Below are positions 42,642-55,454 of a DNA stretch of 64,000 bases, piece by piece. Origin of the DNA: Saussurea involucrata (Eukaryota; Streptophyta; Magnoliopsida; Asterales; Asteraceae); contig CM066321.1 in assembly GCA_033807775.1 (NCBI GenBank), forward strand, positions 251,522,422 through 251,586,421. The letters are read 5' to 3'. The notes under the pieces are model-generated. The model saw only the letters and a program-made list of their open reading frames with translations, was not told the DNA's origin and made no database searches. The translations under genes and the position numbers were made by a program. Position 1 is the first letter of the stretch; each line of letters starts with the position of its first letter.

Positions 42642-43880
42642 ATCGCACAACATTAGTTGCATACGACTTTAGTCTCGCAGGATCGCACGATATATATTTC
42701 TAAATCTATCGTACGACTTTAGTACACTCTCACAGGATCGTACGACATAAACGATCAGGTTTATGACTTGATTATCCTTTCGCAGGAACACATGATTCAA
42801 GTTCATCGTATGATCGAACCACACGATCGTAAGGTCTAGCGACCCCACAATCTAAGTTCTTTAACTTAGAAAAAATTCATGTTTTGAATGAATGCTTTGA
42901 TCACGCGCGCTTATACGATTCAAAAATATGAAAGTCTTATGACTTACGTTCTAATCGTTGTATTACAATGGATGCCCAAGTCGCACGACTTCATATTCAT
43001 TTTTGTACTTAATGAATTTTTTCAGTTAATATTACATCTGTCCATGACGTGTAATACGCAGGTTCAATAGAAAGGTAATTTTTTACCGATTATCGCTAAA
43101 CTTACAATTAGCTAAAAAAGCTAGACACAACGTGACTCAGGTCTCCAACAACCAGACCACGACGGCTCGAACGCCAGAACATAGGTCTCTAACGACCGCA
43201 TCGGCTCGAACGCCAAAACATAGGTCTCTAACGACTGCATCGGCCCGAACGCCAAAACATATGTCTCTAACGACCGTATCGGCTATGAACACCAGATCAC
43301 AGGACCACGACGACTGGGAACGCCAACCCGGCGACATGGGCCCCTGTCTCCTCGATAGGAAAAACATTACCTGAAAGATGGGAGCAAATATTTCGTCAGA
43401 TGAGGAAACAACGTCGTCCCGTCTAGGACACCAACAACGTCGTCCCGTCTAGGACACCATCGGCCGATGACATGTCCCCCTTGTCGGCAGACGCTGGGGA
43501 CAACACCTTGGACACTAGCTTCGTCACTATCGCCAGAAGCACCGAACTTGCTGGTATCGCGCCCATCGCGCCAGAACGGCTGGATGACGCCCTCGCCTCC
43601 TTAGGCGTGACAACTCTCGATGAAACGACAGCCCTCGAAGACGGTTCCTTCAGGACTACCGTCCTTGTCTTCTTCAAGATTCCCAACCCAGCTGTCGAGG
43701 CATTCTTTCTCCTTTCCCGGCCTCGAAGGGCAAGAGCAACTTGCGTCGCCTTCTTTGGTTGACCAAGTCAGTTTTCCTCTGATGATCATAGCAAAAGTAA
43801 CACGTCTCCATAGAGACACATGTTTTGGTACGAGATCTAAAATTCAAATAGCTTTGAAATTCAAATCTCGGAGGGCTAAC
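42642..43880 (+). other. 3' interior of the TAT-type element with tandem repeats
   Basis: Non-coding as far as I can tell. It has many TCGTACGA-like words (42650-43060). A 39-base unit begins near 43144, 43183, 43222 and 43261. A 27-base tandem duplication (CAACGTCGTCCCGTCTAGGA core) lies near 43409-43461. The frame at 43472-43762 resembles nothing known to me. The polypurine tract is probably the GGAGGG near 43870. Confidence 0.5.
43144..43300 (+). repeat. 39-base tandem repeat
   Basis: Four diverged units begin near 43144, 43183, 43222 and 43261, sharing GTCTCTAACGAC and CGAACGCCAAAACAT. The exact 39-base spacing is visible between the last three. Confidence 0.8.
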
Positions 43881-45223
43881 TGTTTGGGTAAAAAATCACA
43901 CCCTCGACCGACCTGGGAAACACCCTCGACATAACCCATGGACATTGATTACCCCCGACCGACAAGGATAATACCCGTTATTATCATATCCCCGACATAC
44001 GCTAATAACCACGATAATTGCTTATTGAAAGACATCTGGTGTCAAAAGTTACTCAAGACAGTGTCTTTACATCTAATGATCGTACGTCAAGTGTCCCACG
44101 CCGCACATCGCCAGTCACACGTCACTAGTCTTTTGTCGCCAGTTATGACTCGTCGATCTTACGTCGACAGTCTTCTGCCATCGGTGTTATATTACTCTGG
44201 CTCTGCGACAACATCGTCCTGACATCCTGGTCTTACGACCTAGTGGTCTTACGATTATACTATCCGTTAAACATCTGTTTCTTCTGTTTATCAATGCAGG
44301 TCTTGACCACGACCAGAAAAGGTAAGACACTTGTTATGAACCATATCTTGTATTAAGATAAGGTTCTGACGAAGACCCAGAAAACCTCCGTCGTCCCTCC
44401 CGAAAGGCAAGTCGAGAGTTCCTCGTGACACTCGACATTCGACACTCGACACTCGACACTCGACCAACTAACGTTCACTATGACTGTTACGTTTGTTAAA
44501 TATTTAATGCAGGAGTCAACACTCTTTATGAGATACGGCTATAACCGACGAAGTCATTAACGAGCATTTAATCCCACATTGAAGACAGCGACCGTTACAA
44601 GACCAATCATCAAAGGAGCATTCAATGCCCGACAGCGGTTATAAAGCACGCCATAAAGGCACCATTAATAGCCGACGGAGGCTATAAAAAAGTCTATGCT
44701 ACAACCAATTCGGGGGAAGAACAGAAAATAGTGAAATAAAACACTCAAACTCTGGAAATCACATACAGAAAGCTATCATCTAGCACCGAATTCCAGAATA
44801 CTACAGCAAGCTCAAGAACAACAGAAGCAAAGAACTTTCTCTTGAAGAATCGCTCTCGACGCACGACAACAGCCTTCGACCAACAGTTGTTTACACTTTG
44901 TATTCACACACGACAAACATATGTTTTTACATTCAAACACTTGTACTTTACATTTCGAAGTATTTCCTTCATTTTATTGTAATCATCGTACGATCGACGC
45001 CAGTACCAAGGACGTCTCCCCTGATTGGCGACCATAGTGCAACGACGACATCCCTTGTCGTCCGCAGGTTTTTTCCTCGATTGAGGTTTTTCCTGCGTCA
45101 TCAAATCCCTTGTCTCATTTATTTTTATCTTCGTCGCACGCTTTGTCGAGAGGTTCATTTCTTTAGTTGTTAAGTCCACATCGACCTTAACTTGTCCCTT
45201 TGGTGCGATTTTTGGCATTAACA
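43881..45223 (+). repeat. 3' LTR of the TAT-type element
   Basis: The LTR is 1343 bases, TG...CA. TATAAAAA lies at 44683-44690. It has an extra ACACTCGAC unit and other small differences relative to the 5' LTR. Confidence 0.92.
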
Positions 45224-45228
45224 ACATC

Positions 45229-47190
45229 CATTTGTTCCATAAAAGGCTATGAATTACCTCCAAAAGTAGAAGCAACAGTTTCCCTATGAAATGCATATTC
45301 CAGAAGCCTTATTACGCTATGATGATCCGAACGACGAGTGCATTAGGGAATACATAGAGTCTATCGTCCAGCCAGAGCTGGAGGGAGCTACCCATGACTC
45401 AAACCCTAGTAGAGAGGTGTCTGTGAGGGTTCAGGATGCAGGGGCTACTGAATGGGGTGAGCAGAAAGAAAATGCCGAGAGGGGAGCTGATGGGGGTCAG
45501 ACTTCTGAACCTGAAGACATACGGTCATCATCATCAGACACACAATCAGATTATCGTATGGTTCAAGCCAACTCAGCCCTGATTCCACCTCACATTGGAA
45601 CTGCTGCTTCTGTCGGGGTACTTGAACTTTCTAATGATGGTTCAGAATCTGACATTGCGTCAGATTCAGCTTCTGAGATGAATATGGATGGTAATAATGA
45701 TGATGGCAACAATGATGATGATAATGATGATGGTTTTGGTCCTGACAACCAAGGTGATGCAACTACTTTCTTCAATTTTCCTGAGTTTCCAGAGTTTTCT
45801 ATTGCTGAGTTGGGTATTGTGGTATCTAACATTATGGGAGATATAAAGAGAACCGAGGGAGCATTAGTTGAAGATCAAAGCGAATCTGCGTGTGTTGGGC
45901 GAGAAAAAATTGATGTGAGCGTGAGTGCTACCTTAACCTACTATGCCAGAAGGGCAACCACATCCTCTACCAGATCTCATCCGTTGGGATCAGGTATTAA
46001 AAAAGACGTTAGTAGCCCACTAACGCATTTGCACACCCAAGCCAGCCACTCAGCTTCCTCTCAATAGGAAATTGTTTTACTTTCTCACGAGGATCAAGCA
46101 CAACTTCTATCTAGCTCTCACCCGGAGAGTTTAGATATTGAAATAGAAAGACAGTTGCCCCAGTCTTCAACTTCAATTGTTGCACAATCGAGTCTAGAGC
46201 CTGTTGTGAATTTATTACCTTTTTTACTAAGACACTGCCACATTTTTCAGCTAATGTCGGAAGTCTTTGTGACCCGACCGGAACACTCCGAGTAGATCCT
46301 ACTTCAGGAATGCAAGGACAGAGTGAAAGTCCTACCAATGTTAACGTTATTCCAACATTGAACGTAGGCCACACAGTTTTTAATTCAACTATCGTGTCAA
46401 CAGGTGCTCTAAGTGACCCTGGTGTTACATTGCCCGACTTTGTGTCAAAGGAATTTGTCAACGGTGCCTTAAAGGCTATTGAGGAGCGTATGATGAAGGA
46501 GTTGGGGAACATTAAAAGGATGTTGAAAGGAAAGAATCCATTTGTTGATAATGAGCCTGAGCAAACACCTACACCTCCATATGTACAACCTCCACCCGTA
46601 TTTGATCCCACAATTGATGAACTCAAAGACATGTTATTTTCCAAGCTTCTATCCATTTCACCTGATGATCCACAAAACCAAACCTTAATGTCCTTGTTAC
46701 AAAATTCTCAACCTAATTCACAATCAGCCTCAACCTTTGTCACCTATGTTGAATTTTCTGAATTCAAAACAGAGATTCTATCTAGTATGTCAGATATGAA
46801 GAATTCTATTGATACACTTGCTGAAAGGGTTGCAACCTTGGAGAATTCATGTAGGTCTCAAGCTCATAGGATTAAATGGAAGCATGATCATGATGATGAT
46901 CATAATGATCATGAGGGGGGATGAGTAAGAGATAGAGGGTATATGAAGTTGACACATAAAATTTCGGGGGAAATGCACTGAGTACAGAAGAAGTAGTGCA
47001 AATGTATGAGTCTGGTGCCCAAGGTGAGGAAAGTGGCAGGCAGATAGTTTTGCATGTGGATCCTAATGCAGAACCAACAGTTGAAAAGCCCGAGGTAAAT
47101 ATGGAGGAGATAAGGGAGATAGATGGCATGTATGTGGAGATTGTCATTGTGAGTTCAGATGATGAGGATGATACAGAAAATGATTATGAC
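45229..47190 (+). pseudogene. Env-like pseudogene, middle part (family B)
   Basis: This resumes after the TAT-type insertion with FPYEMHIPEALLRYDDPNDE near 45273-45330. Open stretches at 45291-46067 and 46310-46924 encode acidic, Ser-rich and Asn/Asp-rich low complexity followed by a coiled-coil-like segment (FKTEILSSMSDMKNSIDTLA). A His/Asp-rich end follows. It is separated into frames by stops at 46065 and 46922. Function is unknown. Confidence 0.55.
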
Positions 47191-48370
47191 AAATTTTGGA
47201 AAGTAAAGGAAGTGTAAATGTTGACCATAAACGCTGATGAACTTGCTGGAAATCAAAGTCAGCCAGAATTCAATGAGAAAGAGGTAGAGTTCCTGCAACA
47301 ATTCTATGGGCCAGTTAAACCTGAAGATATCACTGTAAGCCCAATCAGTACTCTTGATCTTGTGATAAGTACTACTCTTATGGCTCAATCTATACCTGTA
47401 CCAGAGATTCCTGTAAGCCAACCTGTTCCAGTTTAACCTGAAGTGTTTCAACCTGAAAAATCTCAACCGGTATTTCCTAACCTTACTGATATTAAGCCTG
47501 AATAACCTGTTATCCCACCTGTGATTCCACCAGTAATTCCACATTCAGATCAAGCAGGACCTTCAAATCCTTCAGGTTCACAACCTGGTCCTTGTACTTC
47601 TAGACGACCTCAAAACAATCAAGTTGAAGAAAAACTTAGACAATTGAAGATGAGAACACCTTTCCTTGAAGACTCAAAAAGGAGACTGTTTGCGCATTAC
47701 ATTAGAAGATTGAATCCTTATGTTGTGTTGGGGGTGAATGATCAGTCAGATGCTTTTAAATTTGAGTACTTGTGTATGATGAAAGCTAAGTGTCAGCCAG
47801 TGCAATATGTCAGAACTAAAAATTTGATTGTTTCTGTGAAGGAGGTTTATGCTAAGAAGTTCTACAAGTTGTGGTATCCTGTGTTTCTGGTTCAAAGGAA
47901 AGATAGTAAGATTTACACTATCTCTGAAGTTGATTTTTGCCACATGCTCATAGAATACTTTGAGTTCATGTACCATTACTACAGAGATATGACTATCAGA
48001 AGGGAATCCATAACTCTTGCACTTAATGCCATCAAGAGGTTTCTGAACAGACACATCCTCTATATTCATTGTTATGACTTTCAACTTGGGTTGGAAAGTG
48101 ATCAACCTATTGTGAATATGATAAGGCCTAATCAGAGGATACCAGACATGGAGAATTTACCTTTGTACATGATCTTGGAGAAACTAGAGTTTGAGTGATT
48201 TATAAGAATGCAAAGGGTGATAAGAGGTTCCTGAGGTTCAGTGAGATTTCTAAATACTCAGATGGTACATTGAAGGTTATAAGGCTTCAGTTGGAGAACA
48301 GACTTCAAGTGAATGACAGGAATTGGGTTGAGAACAGAATGCCTTCAACTGAAAGAATCTTATTGGTCAG
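47191..48370 (+). pseudogene. Env-like C-terminal part, array unit 1 (family B)
   Basis: It encodes a Pro-rich stretch, then KLRQLKMRTPFLEDSKRRLF and a roughly 160-residue domain rich in Tyr, Phe and His. The end reads IYKNAKGDKRFLRFSEISKYSDGTLKV (as two parts across a frameshift at 48196). I know the final motif only from env-like or ORF3-like proteins of similar elements. Stops lie at 47215, 47434 (TAA where units 2 and 3 have CAA) and 47503. It is cut at 48370 by the antisense LTR. Confidence 0.55.
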
Positions 48371-48922
48371 TGTAAGTTTCAGGATACACTCTTACAATTA
48401 AATATGAACAATTAAGATCGTATTCACAGCAACTGGTCATATGATGTATTAACAATCTGTGAATTACAAGATATTACAATGAATTTCTCTCTCAATAGAT
48501 CTAACAATTTATGCGTAAAGAGTTATCCGAAAAGTTAGCCAAAAAGATTATATCAAAGATTCAGTTAGCTACAGTTGCTAACTCCTATATATACTGTAGA
48601 GAAAAGCTAAAGCTACAGTACATATGAGAAACAGACTAATAGAACAATTACACGTGTCCTGATTAGTAACTGAATATAACAGAGAATATCCCAAGATATG
48701 AATTCTGAACATACTTCTGAATAAGCGCTTCAGAACATTTGTCTTCATAGTCAGAAGTTCTGAGTCTCCTACTCAGAACTCTGAACCTTCTAGTCAGAAT
48801 CCAACACTTAGAATCTTTTTGAGATTTCTCACTCAGAACTTCTGAGTTTTCTACTCAGAACTTCTGAGTCTTCTTACTCAGAACTCAACACTTGTGTTTT
48901 TGACAAAACTCTAGACCTAACA
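48371..48922 (-). repeat. Antisense copia LTR, array unit 1
   Basis: On the minus strand it starts TGTTAGGTCTAG and ends CTTACA. It contains several ACTCAGAA/TTCTGAGT near-palindromes and an antisense TATATATA near 48590. On the plus strand, the bases after it (48925-48936) are the reverse of a polypurine tract, so this is a 3' LTR. Confidence 0.85.
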
Positions 48923-51322
48923 ATCTCCCCCTTTTTGTCAAACACACTTGTACTTTTCATCATCAAAATCTTAGAGCAGGAACAATCTTCAGAAGGAGCT
49001 CTTCTGAATGCTTTGACAACTTTTGCTCAGAATTCTGAATAATCTGAGTTAACAACTTCTGGTCAGTCTTTAATCAGCAGCAGCAACGATTTCCAAATTG
49101 ATTTCTGTTATATATTTGCTTTTTCTTTGCTCCCCCTTGAAATGAAAATTCTCATCTTCATTTCAGCTTTCATAAGATTTCTTTATAAGAAACAACCGAT
49201 CAGTTTCCTTTTCCTCTTCTTCTTCTTAAAATAACATTTCTCTCTTTTGTTATTTCAGTACAAAAACCATATCAATCTTCAAAATCTTTAGCTTTTCTCC
49301 CCCTAAAGTTTTGGAAAGCAAAATCATCTTCAAAATCTTTAGCTTTTCTCCCCCTTGATTTTCAAAACTTTAGCGATGCTTTTTCTTCGAATGAAGTCTA
49401 TGCTTTTTCTCCTCCTTAATGAATAACCTTGCTCCCCCTCAAAATAAGAATTCTGGAGCAGTTTGTTTTCTCCCCCTGAAATTATGCATATATTTCATTA
49501 AAATTATTCATTTCAAATATAGTGCTTTAATGAAAACATTTATACAAGGAGAATAAGATTTACTGAACTACACTTGATAACTACTAACATTTGATCATTT
49601 GAAAACTTTACAAAAGAAATCCAACTTAATGAAATTTATCAGATTTTTCAATCAAATGAAATCAAATGCATGTGTTTGGATTCAAATACAAGTCATCATT
49701 GCATATCGAGTTAAAAATGTTCAGTTTCAATCCCTTTATTAAATCTATTTGGTGTGCTTAGCATGCGAAATATGATTAGCTTCAAGAATATGCAATTCTA
49801 AAAACATATACGAATACTTTGCTCTACTTACACTATTTGTCCAAAATCAGGATTTTCACAAATTTACAGGTTTATTGCGACTTTGTATTTTCCCAAAGTT
49901 TCAAGAGATGTGTGCTCATTGGCATCTTTTAATTTTGTGCACATTGGCATCTTTTAATTTTGTGCTTATTTACATCTTTTAATTTTGTGCACATTGGCAT
50001 CTTTTAATCAAAAAGTTTAGTAAGAATAAGATATATCGTTAAACATGACTTTCTATCTGGTTCTATAGCAGGATTTGGGTCAGCATATCCCAGACCAGTT
50101 GGTCTTAGGTGCTAGGTGACAAGCACCCCTTGGAACTTAATTTCCCAAACCAGAAAGGCCACATCGATATATCTTAAACCCATTTGTACCAGTAGAACAT
50201 GGCTTTCTATCTGGTTCTATTGCAGGATTTGGGTCAGCCGATCCCAGACCAATTGATCTTAGGGACTAGGTGTCGAGCACCCCTTAGGACTTACTCTCCC
50301 AAACCAGAAAGACCACAGGTACAAACTTTCAAACTAAATAATTTTATATATATATATATATTGCATCTCAATCACTTGGTTCTAAAACGTAGTACTTCCC
50401 CCATATTTTCGCTTCCATCCATCATTCTGACATTTAGGCTTTTTGAGCATTATATTCTATATAAGTATAGATTTCATAACATTGAGCATTCGGCATAATT
50501 TCATTCATGTTTTGCTTACCTTTTGATTTAATTCAGAAGTGAAAGTTGAAACAAATATAGCTCAGATAATACAAAATACTTGTAAAATCACTCTTTGACA
50601 CACATTTATTCATTGAATGAAAATTAAAAAAATTCATATCATTGAATTAAATTTGTTAAGATTCAAACATTCAAAGCAATAGAAATAAATGTAATGCAAT
50701 GTTACCTTTCACCACTTGTTCCTTGAAACATAAAAATATGACAGTTAAGGATATCACCTGAGAAATATGAGTTCTAAACTGATTTGTTTAGAAGTCTTAG
50801 TCTCTGAAGTACGGGTCCTGAACTGAATTATTCAGAAGCCATGGTCATGTAAGTACGGGTTTTGAACTGATATGTTCAAAAACCTAATACGTTGAATCAC
50901 GGGTTTTGAACATTATCTTGAAACAATCAGATCAAATTTTGAGTCAATACTTCCTCTGAAATCAAGATAATTCTGCAAAATCAAGAGATTTTGGTAATCA
51001 TGTACGATGATTCCTCATTAGATATCAAAAATCCAAATTCTGAGTAGTTGAGTCAGAATTCTGATTAGAAGAGTCAGAATTCTGAGTCACTTGCTCAAAA
51101 TTCTAAGTATCAGAGTCAGAATTCTGATTAGTTGAGTCAGAATTCTGAGTAGTAGAGTCAGAATTCTGAGTAGTAGAGTCAGAACTTCTGATCAACAGAG
51201 TCAGAATTCTGATAAAACTATCCAGAGAAAATGCCTTAGAAAAATGTTTGGATTTTGTGATTTTAGAACATTCTGAACTTCAAATCACCATAACTTGCTC
51301 AAAAATCAGAATTTTTTAACCA
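48923..51322 (-). other. Antisense copia interior, array unit 1
   Basis: No protein is seen. Read on the minus strand, it ends in the polypurine tract AAAAAGGGGGAG. On the plus strand, five more CTCCCCC tracts lie at about 49131, 49299, 49348, 49432 and 49471. Four diverged units of about 27 bases (GCACATTGGCATCTTTTAAT) lie at 49915-50010. A 155-base diverged duplication starts at 50044 and 50199. A TA micro-repeat lies near 50345. Six TCAGAATTCTGA palindromes lie at 51050-51210. Confidence 0.6.
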
Positions 51323-52502
51323 AAATTTTGGAAAGTAAAGGAAGTGTAAATGTTGACCATAAACGCTGATGAACTTGCTGGAAATCAAAGTCAGCCAGAA
51401 TTCAATGAGAAAGAGGTAGAGTTCCTGCAACAATTCTATGGGCCAGTTAAACCTGAAGATATCACTGTAAGCCCAATCAGTACTCTTGATCTTGTGATAA
51501 GTACTACTCTTATGGCTCAATCTATACCTGTACCAGAGATTCCTGTAAGCCAACCTGTTCCAGTTCAACCTGAAGTGTTTCAACCTGAAAAATCTCAACC
51601 GGTATTTCCTAACCTTACTGATATTAAGCCTGAATAACCTGTTATCCCACCTGTGATTCCACCAGTAATTCCACATTCAGATCAAGCAGGACCTTCAAAT
51701 CCTTCAGGTTCACAACCTGGTCCTTGTACTTCTAGACGACCTCAAAACAATCAAGTTGAAGAAAAACTTAGACAATTGAAGATGAGAACACCTTTCCTTG
51801 AAGACTCAAAAAGGAGACTGTTTGCGCATTACATTAGAAGATTGAATCCTTATGTTGTGTTGGGGGTGAATGATCAGTCAGATGCTTTTAAATTTGAGTA
51901 CTTGTGTATGATGAAAGCTAAGTGTCAGCCAGTGCAATATGTCAGAACTAAAAATTTGATTGTTTCTGTGAAGGAGGTTTATGCTAAGAAGTTCTACAAG
52001 TTGTGGTATCCTGTGTTTCTGGTTCAAAGGCAAGATAGTAAGATTTACACTATCTCTGAAGTTGATTTTTGCCACATGCTCATAGAATACTTTGAGTTCA
52101 TGTACCATTACTACAGAGATATGACTATCAGAAGGGAATCCATAACTCTTGCACTTAATGCCATCAAGAGGTTTCTGAACAGACACATCCTCTATATTCA
52201 TTGTTATGACTTTCAACTTGGGTTGGAAAGTGATCAACCTATTGTGAATATGATAAGGCCTAATCAGAGGATACCAGACATGGAGAATTTACCTTTGTAC
52301 ATGATCTTGGAGAAACTAGAGTTTGAGTGATTTATAAGAATGCAAAGGGTGATAAGAGGTTCCTGAGGTTCAGTGAGATTTCTAAATACTCAGATGGTAC
52401 ATTGAAGGTTATAAGGCTTCAGTTGGAGAACAGACTTCAAGTGAATGACAGGAATTGGGTTGAGAACAGAATGCCTTCAACTGAAAGAATCTTATTGGTC
52501 AG
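51323..52502 (+). pseudogene. Env-like C-terminal part, array unit 2
   Basis: Nearly identical to unit 1, but CAA stands at 51566 where unit 1 has a stop, and Gln replaces Lys in VQRQDS. The TAA at 51635 and the frameshift at 52328 are shared, so they predate the duplication. It has no start of its own, because the N-terminal and middle parts are not in the unit. Confidence 0.55.
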
Positions 52503-53054
52503 TGTAAGTTTCAGGATACACTCTTACAATTAAATATGAACAATTAAGATCGTATTCACAGCAACTGGTCATATGATGTATTAACAATCTGTGAATTACA
52601 AGATATTACAATGAATTTCTCTCTCAATAGATCTAACAATTTATGCGTAAAGAGTTATCCGAAAAGTTAGCCAAAAAGATTATATCAAAGATTCAGTTAG
52701 CTACAGTTGCTAACTCCTATATATACTGTAGAGAAAAGCTAAAGCTACAGTACATATGAGAAACAGACTAATAGAACAATTACACGTGTCCTGATTAGTA
52801 ACTGAATATAACAGAGAATATCCCAAGATATGAATTCTGAACATACTTCTGAATAAGCGCTTCAGAACATTTGTCTTCATAGTCAGAAGTTCTGAGTCTC
52901 CTACTCAGAACTCTGAACCTTCTAGTCAGAATCCAACACTTAGAATCTTTTTGAGATTTCTCACTCAGAACTTCTGAGTTTTCTACTCAGAACTTCTGAG
53001 TCTTCTTACTCAGAACTCAACACTTGTGTTTTTGACAAAACTCTAGACCTAACA
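52503..53054 (-). repeat. Antisense copia LTR, array unit 2
   Basis: Same as 48371-48922, offset by 4132 bases; the reversed polypurine tract follows at 53057-53068. The unit interior (53055-55454) repeats that of unit 1. Confidence 0.85.
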
Positions 53055-55454
53055 ATCTCCCCCTTTTTGTCAAACACACTTGTACTTTTCATCATCAAAA
53101 TCTTAGAGCAGGAACAATCTTCAGAAGGAGATCTTCTGAATGCTTTGACAACTTTTGCTCAGAATTCTGAATAATCTGAGTTAACAACTTCTGGTCAGTC
53201 TTTAATCAGCAGCAGCAACGATTTCCAAATTGATTTCTGTTATATATTTGCTTTTTCTTTGCTCCCCCTTGAAATGAAAATTCTCATCTTCATTTCAGCT
53301 TTCATAAGATTTCTTTATAAGAAACAATCGATCAGTTTCCTTTTCCTCTTCTTCTTCTTAAAATAACATTTCTCTCTTTTGTTATTTCAGTACAAAAACC
53401 ATATCAATCTTCAAAATCTTTAGCTTTTCTCCCCCTAAAGTTTTGGAAAGCAAAATCATCTTCAAAATCTTTAGCTTTTCTCCCCCTTGATTTTCAAAAC
53501 TTTAGCGATGCTTTTTCTTCGAATGAAGTCTATGCTTTTTCTCCTCCTTAATGAATAACCTTGCTCCCCCTCAAAATAAGAATTCTGGAGCAGTTTGTTT
53601 TCTCCCCCTGAAATTATGCATATATTTCATTAAAATTATTCATTTCAAATATAGTGCTTTAATGAAAACATTTATACAAGGAGAATAAGATTTACTGAAC
53701 TACACTTGATAACTACTAACATTTGATCATTTGAAAACTTTACAAAAGAAATCCAACTTAATGAAATTTATCAGATTTTTCAATCAAATGAAATCAAATG
53801 CATGTGTTTGGATTCAAATACAAGTCATCATTGCATATCGAGTTAAAAATGTTTAGTTTCAATCCCTTTATTAAATCTATTTGGTGTGCTTAGCATGCGA
53901 AATATGATTAGCTTCAAGAATATGCAATTCTAAAAACTTATATGAATACTTTGCTCTACTTACACTATTTGTCCAAAATCAGGATTTTCACAAATTTACA
54001 GGTTTATTGCGACTTTGTATTTTCCCAAAGTTTCAAGAGATGTGTGCTCATTGGCATCTTTTAATTTTGTGCACATTGGCATCTTTTAATTTTGTGCTTA
54101 TTTACATCTTTTAATTTTGTGCACATTGGCATCTTTTAATCAAAAAGTTTAGTAAGAATAAGATATATCGTTAAACATGACTTTCTATCTGGTTCTATAG
54201 CAGGATTTGGGTCAGCATATCCCAGACCAGTTGGTCTTAGGTGCTAGGTGACAAGCACCCCTTGGAACTTAATTTCCCAAACCAGAAAGGCCACATCGAT
54301 ATATCTTAAACCCATTTGTACCAGTAGAACATGGCTTTCTATCTGGTTCTATTGCAGGATTTGGGTCAGCCGATCCCAGACCAATTGATCTTAGGGACTA
54401 GGTGTCGAGCACCCCTTAGGACTTACTCTCCCAAACCAGAAAGACCACAGGTACAAACTTTCAAACTAAATAATTTTATATATATATATATATTGCATCT
54501 CAATCACTTGGTTCTAAAACGTAGTACTTCCCCCATATTTTCGCTTCCATCCATCATTCTGACATTTAGGCTTTTTGAGCATTATATTCTATATAAGTAT
54601 AGATTTCATAACATTGAGCATTCGGCATAATTTCATTCATGTTTTGCTTACCTTTTGATTTAATTCAGAAGTGAAAGTTGAAACAAATATAGCTCAGATA
54701 ATACAAAATACTTGTAAAATCACTCTTTGACACACATTTATTCATTGAATGAAAATTAAAAAAATTCATATCATTGAATTAAATTTGTTAAGATTCAAAC
54801 ATTCAAAGCAATAGAAATAAATGTAATGCAATGTTACCTTTCACCACTTGTTCCTTGAAACATAAAAATATGACAGTTAAGGATATCACCTGAGAAATAT
54901 GAGTTCTAAACTGATTTGTTTAGAAGTCTTAGTCTCTGAAGTACGGGTCCTGAACTGAATTATTCAGAAGCCATGGTCATGTAAGTACGGGTTTTGAACT
55001 GATATGTTCAAAAACCTAATACGTTGAATCACGGGTTTTGAACATTATCTTGAAACAATCAGATCAAATTTTGAGTCAATACTTCCTCTGAAATCAAGAT
55101 AATTCTGCAAAATCAAGAGATTTTGGTAATCATCTACGATGATTCCTCATTAGATATCAAAAATCCAAATTCTGAGTAGTTGAGTCAGAATTCTGATTAG
55201 AAGAGTCAGAATTCTGAGTCACTTGCTCAAAATTCTAAGTATCAGAGTCAGAATTCTGATTAGTTGAGTCAGAATTCTGAGTAGTAGAGTCAGAATTCTG
55301 AGTAGTAGAGTCAGAACTTCTGATCAACAGAGTCAGAATTCTGATAAAACTATCCAGAGAAAATGCCTTAGAAAAATGTTTGGATTTTGTGATTTTAGAA
55401 CATTCTGAACTTCAAATCACCATAACTTGCTCAAAAATCAGAATTTTTTAACCA

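Larger units (their letters stand above)
39799..45223 (+). mobile_element. Deleted Ty3/gypsy element, TAT type
   Basis: The LTRs begin TGTTTGGGT and end GGCATTAACA, flanked by ACATC (39794-39798, 45224-45228). The primer site TTTGGCGCCATCCGTGGGA is of the kind used by TAT-lineage gypsy elements. Only 2.7 kb of interior remains, holding a gag-like piece and fragments of RNase H and integrase, so the element is non-autonomous. The interior is rich in TACGA words. Confidence 0.92.
23458..48370 (+). mobile_element. Family B Sirevirus-type copia, decayed and interrupted
   Basis: In order: gag (from 23458), pol (to 28627), a spacer with inverted repeats, and an env-like gene (38974 onward). Insertions at 29649-38264 and 39799-45223 have clean five-base duplications, and removing them restores continuity. 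The 5' LTR and gag start are lost at the gypsy LTR edge (23457). The 3' end is lost where an antisense copia LTR begins (48371). Many frameshifts and lost catalytic residues show it is old. Confidence 0.8.

Noticed and set aside
47155..47544. Antisense frame encoding a Trp/Arg/Tyr-rich protein, also at 51299 and 55431
   Set aside because: It is a mirror of the Pro/Gln-rich env-like coding strand and repeats only because the unit repeats.
50199..50498. A 99-codon frame repeated at 54331
   Set aside because: It covers one half of the 155-base duplication in a non-coding interior and is repeated only with the unit.
51050..51210. Evenly spaced TCAGAATTCTGA copies that at first look like a CRISPR array
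   Set aside because: Spacing is short and irregular, the spacers are themselves similar, and the setting is a plant retroelement; it is a simple interspersed palindrome.
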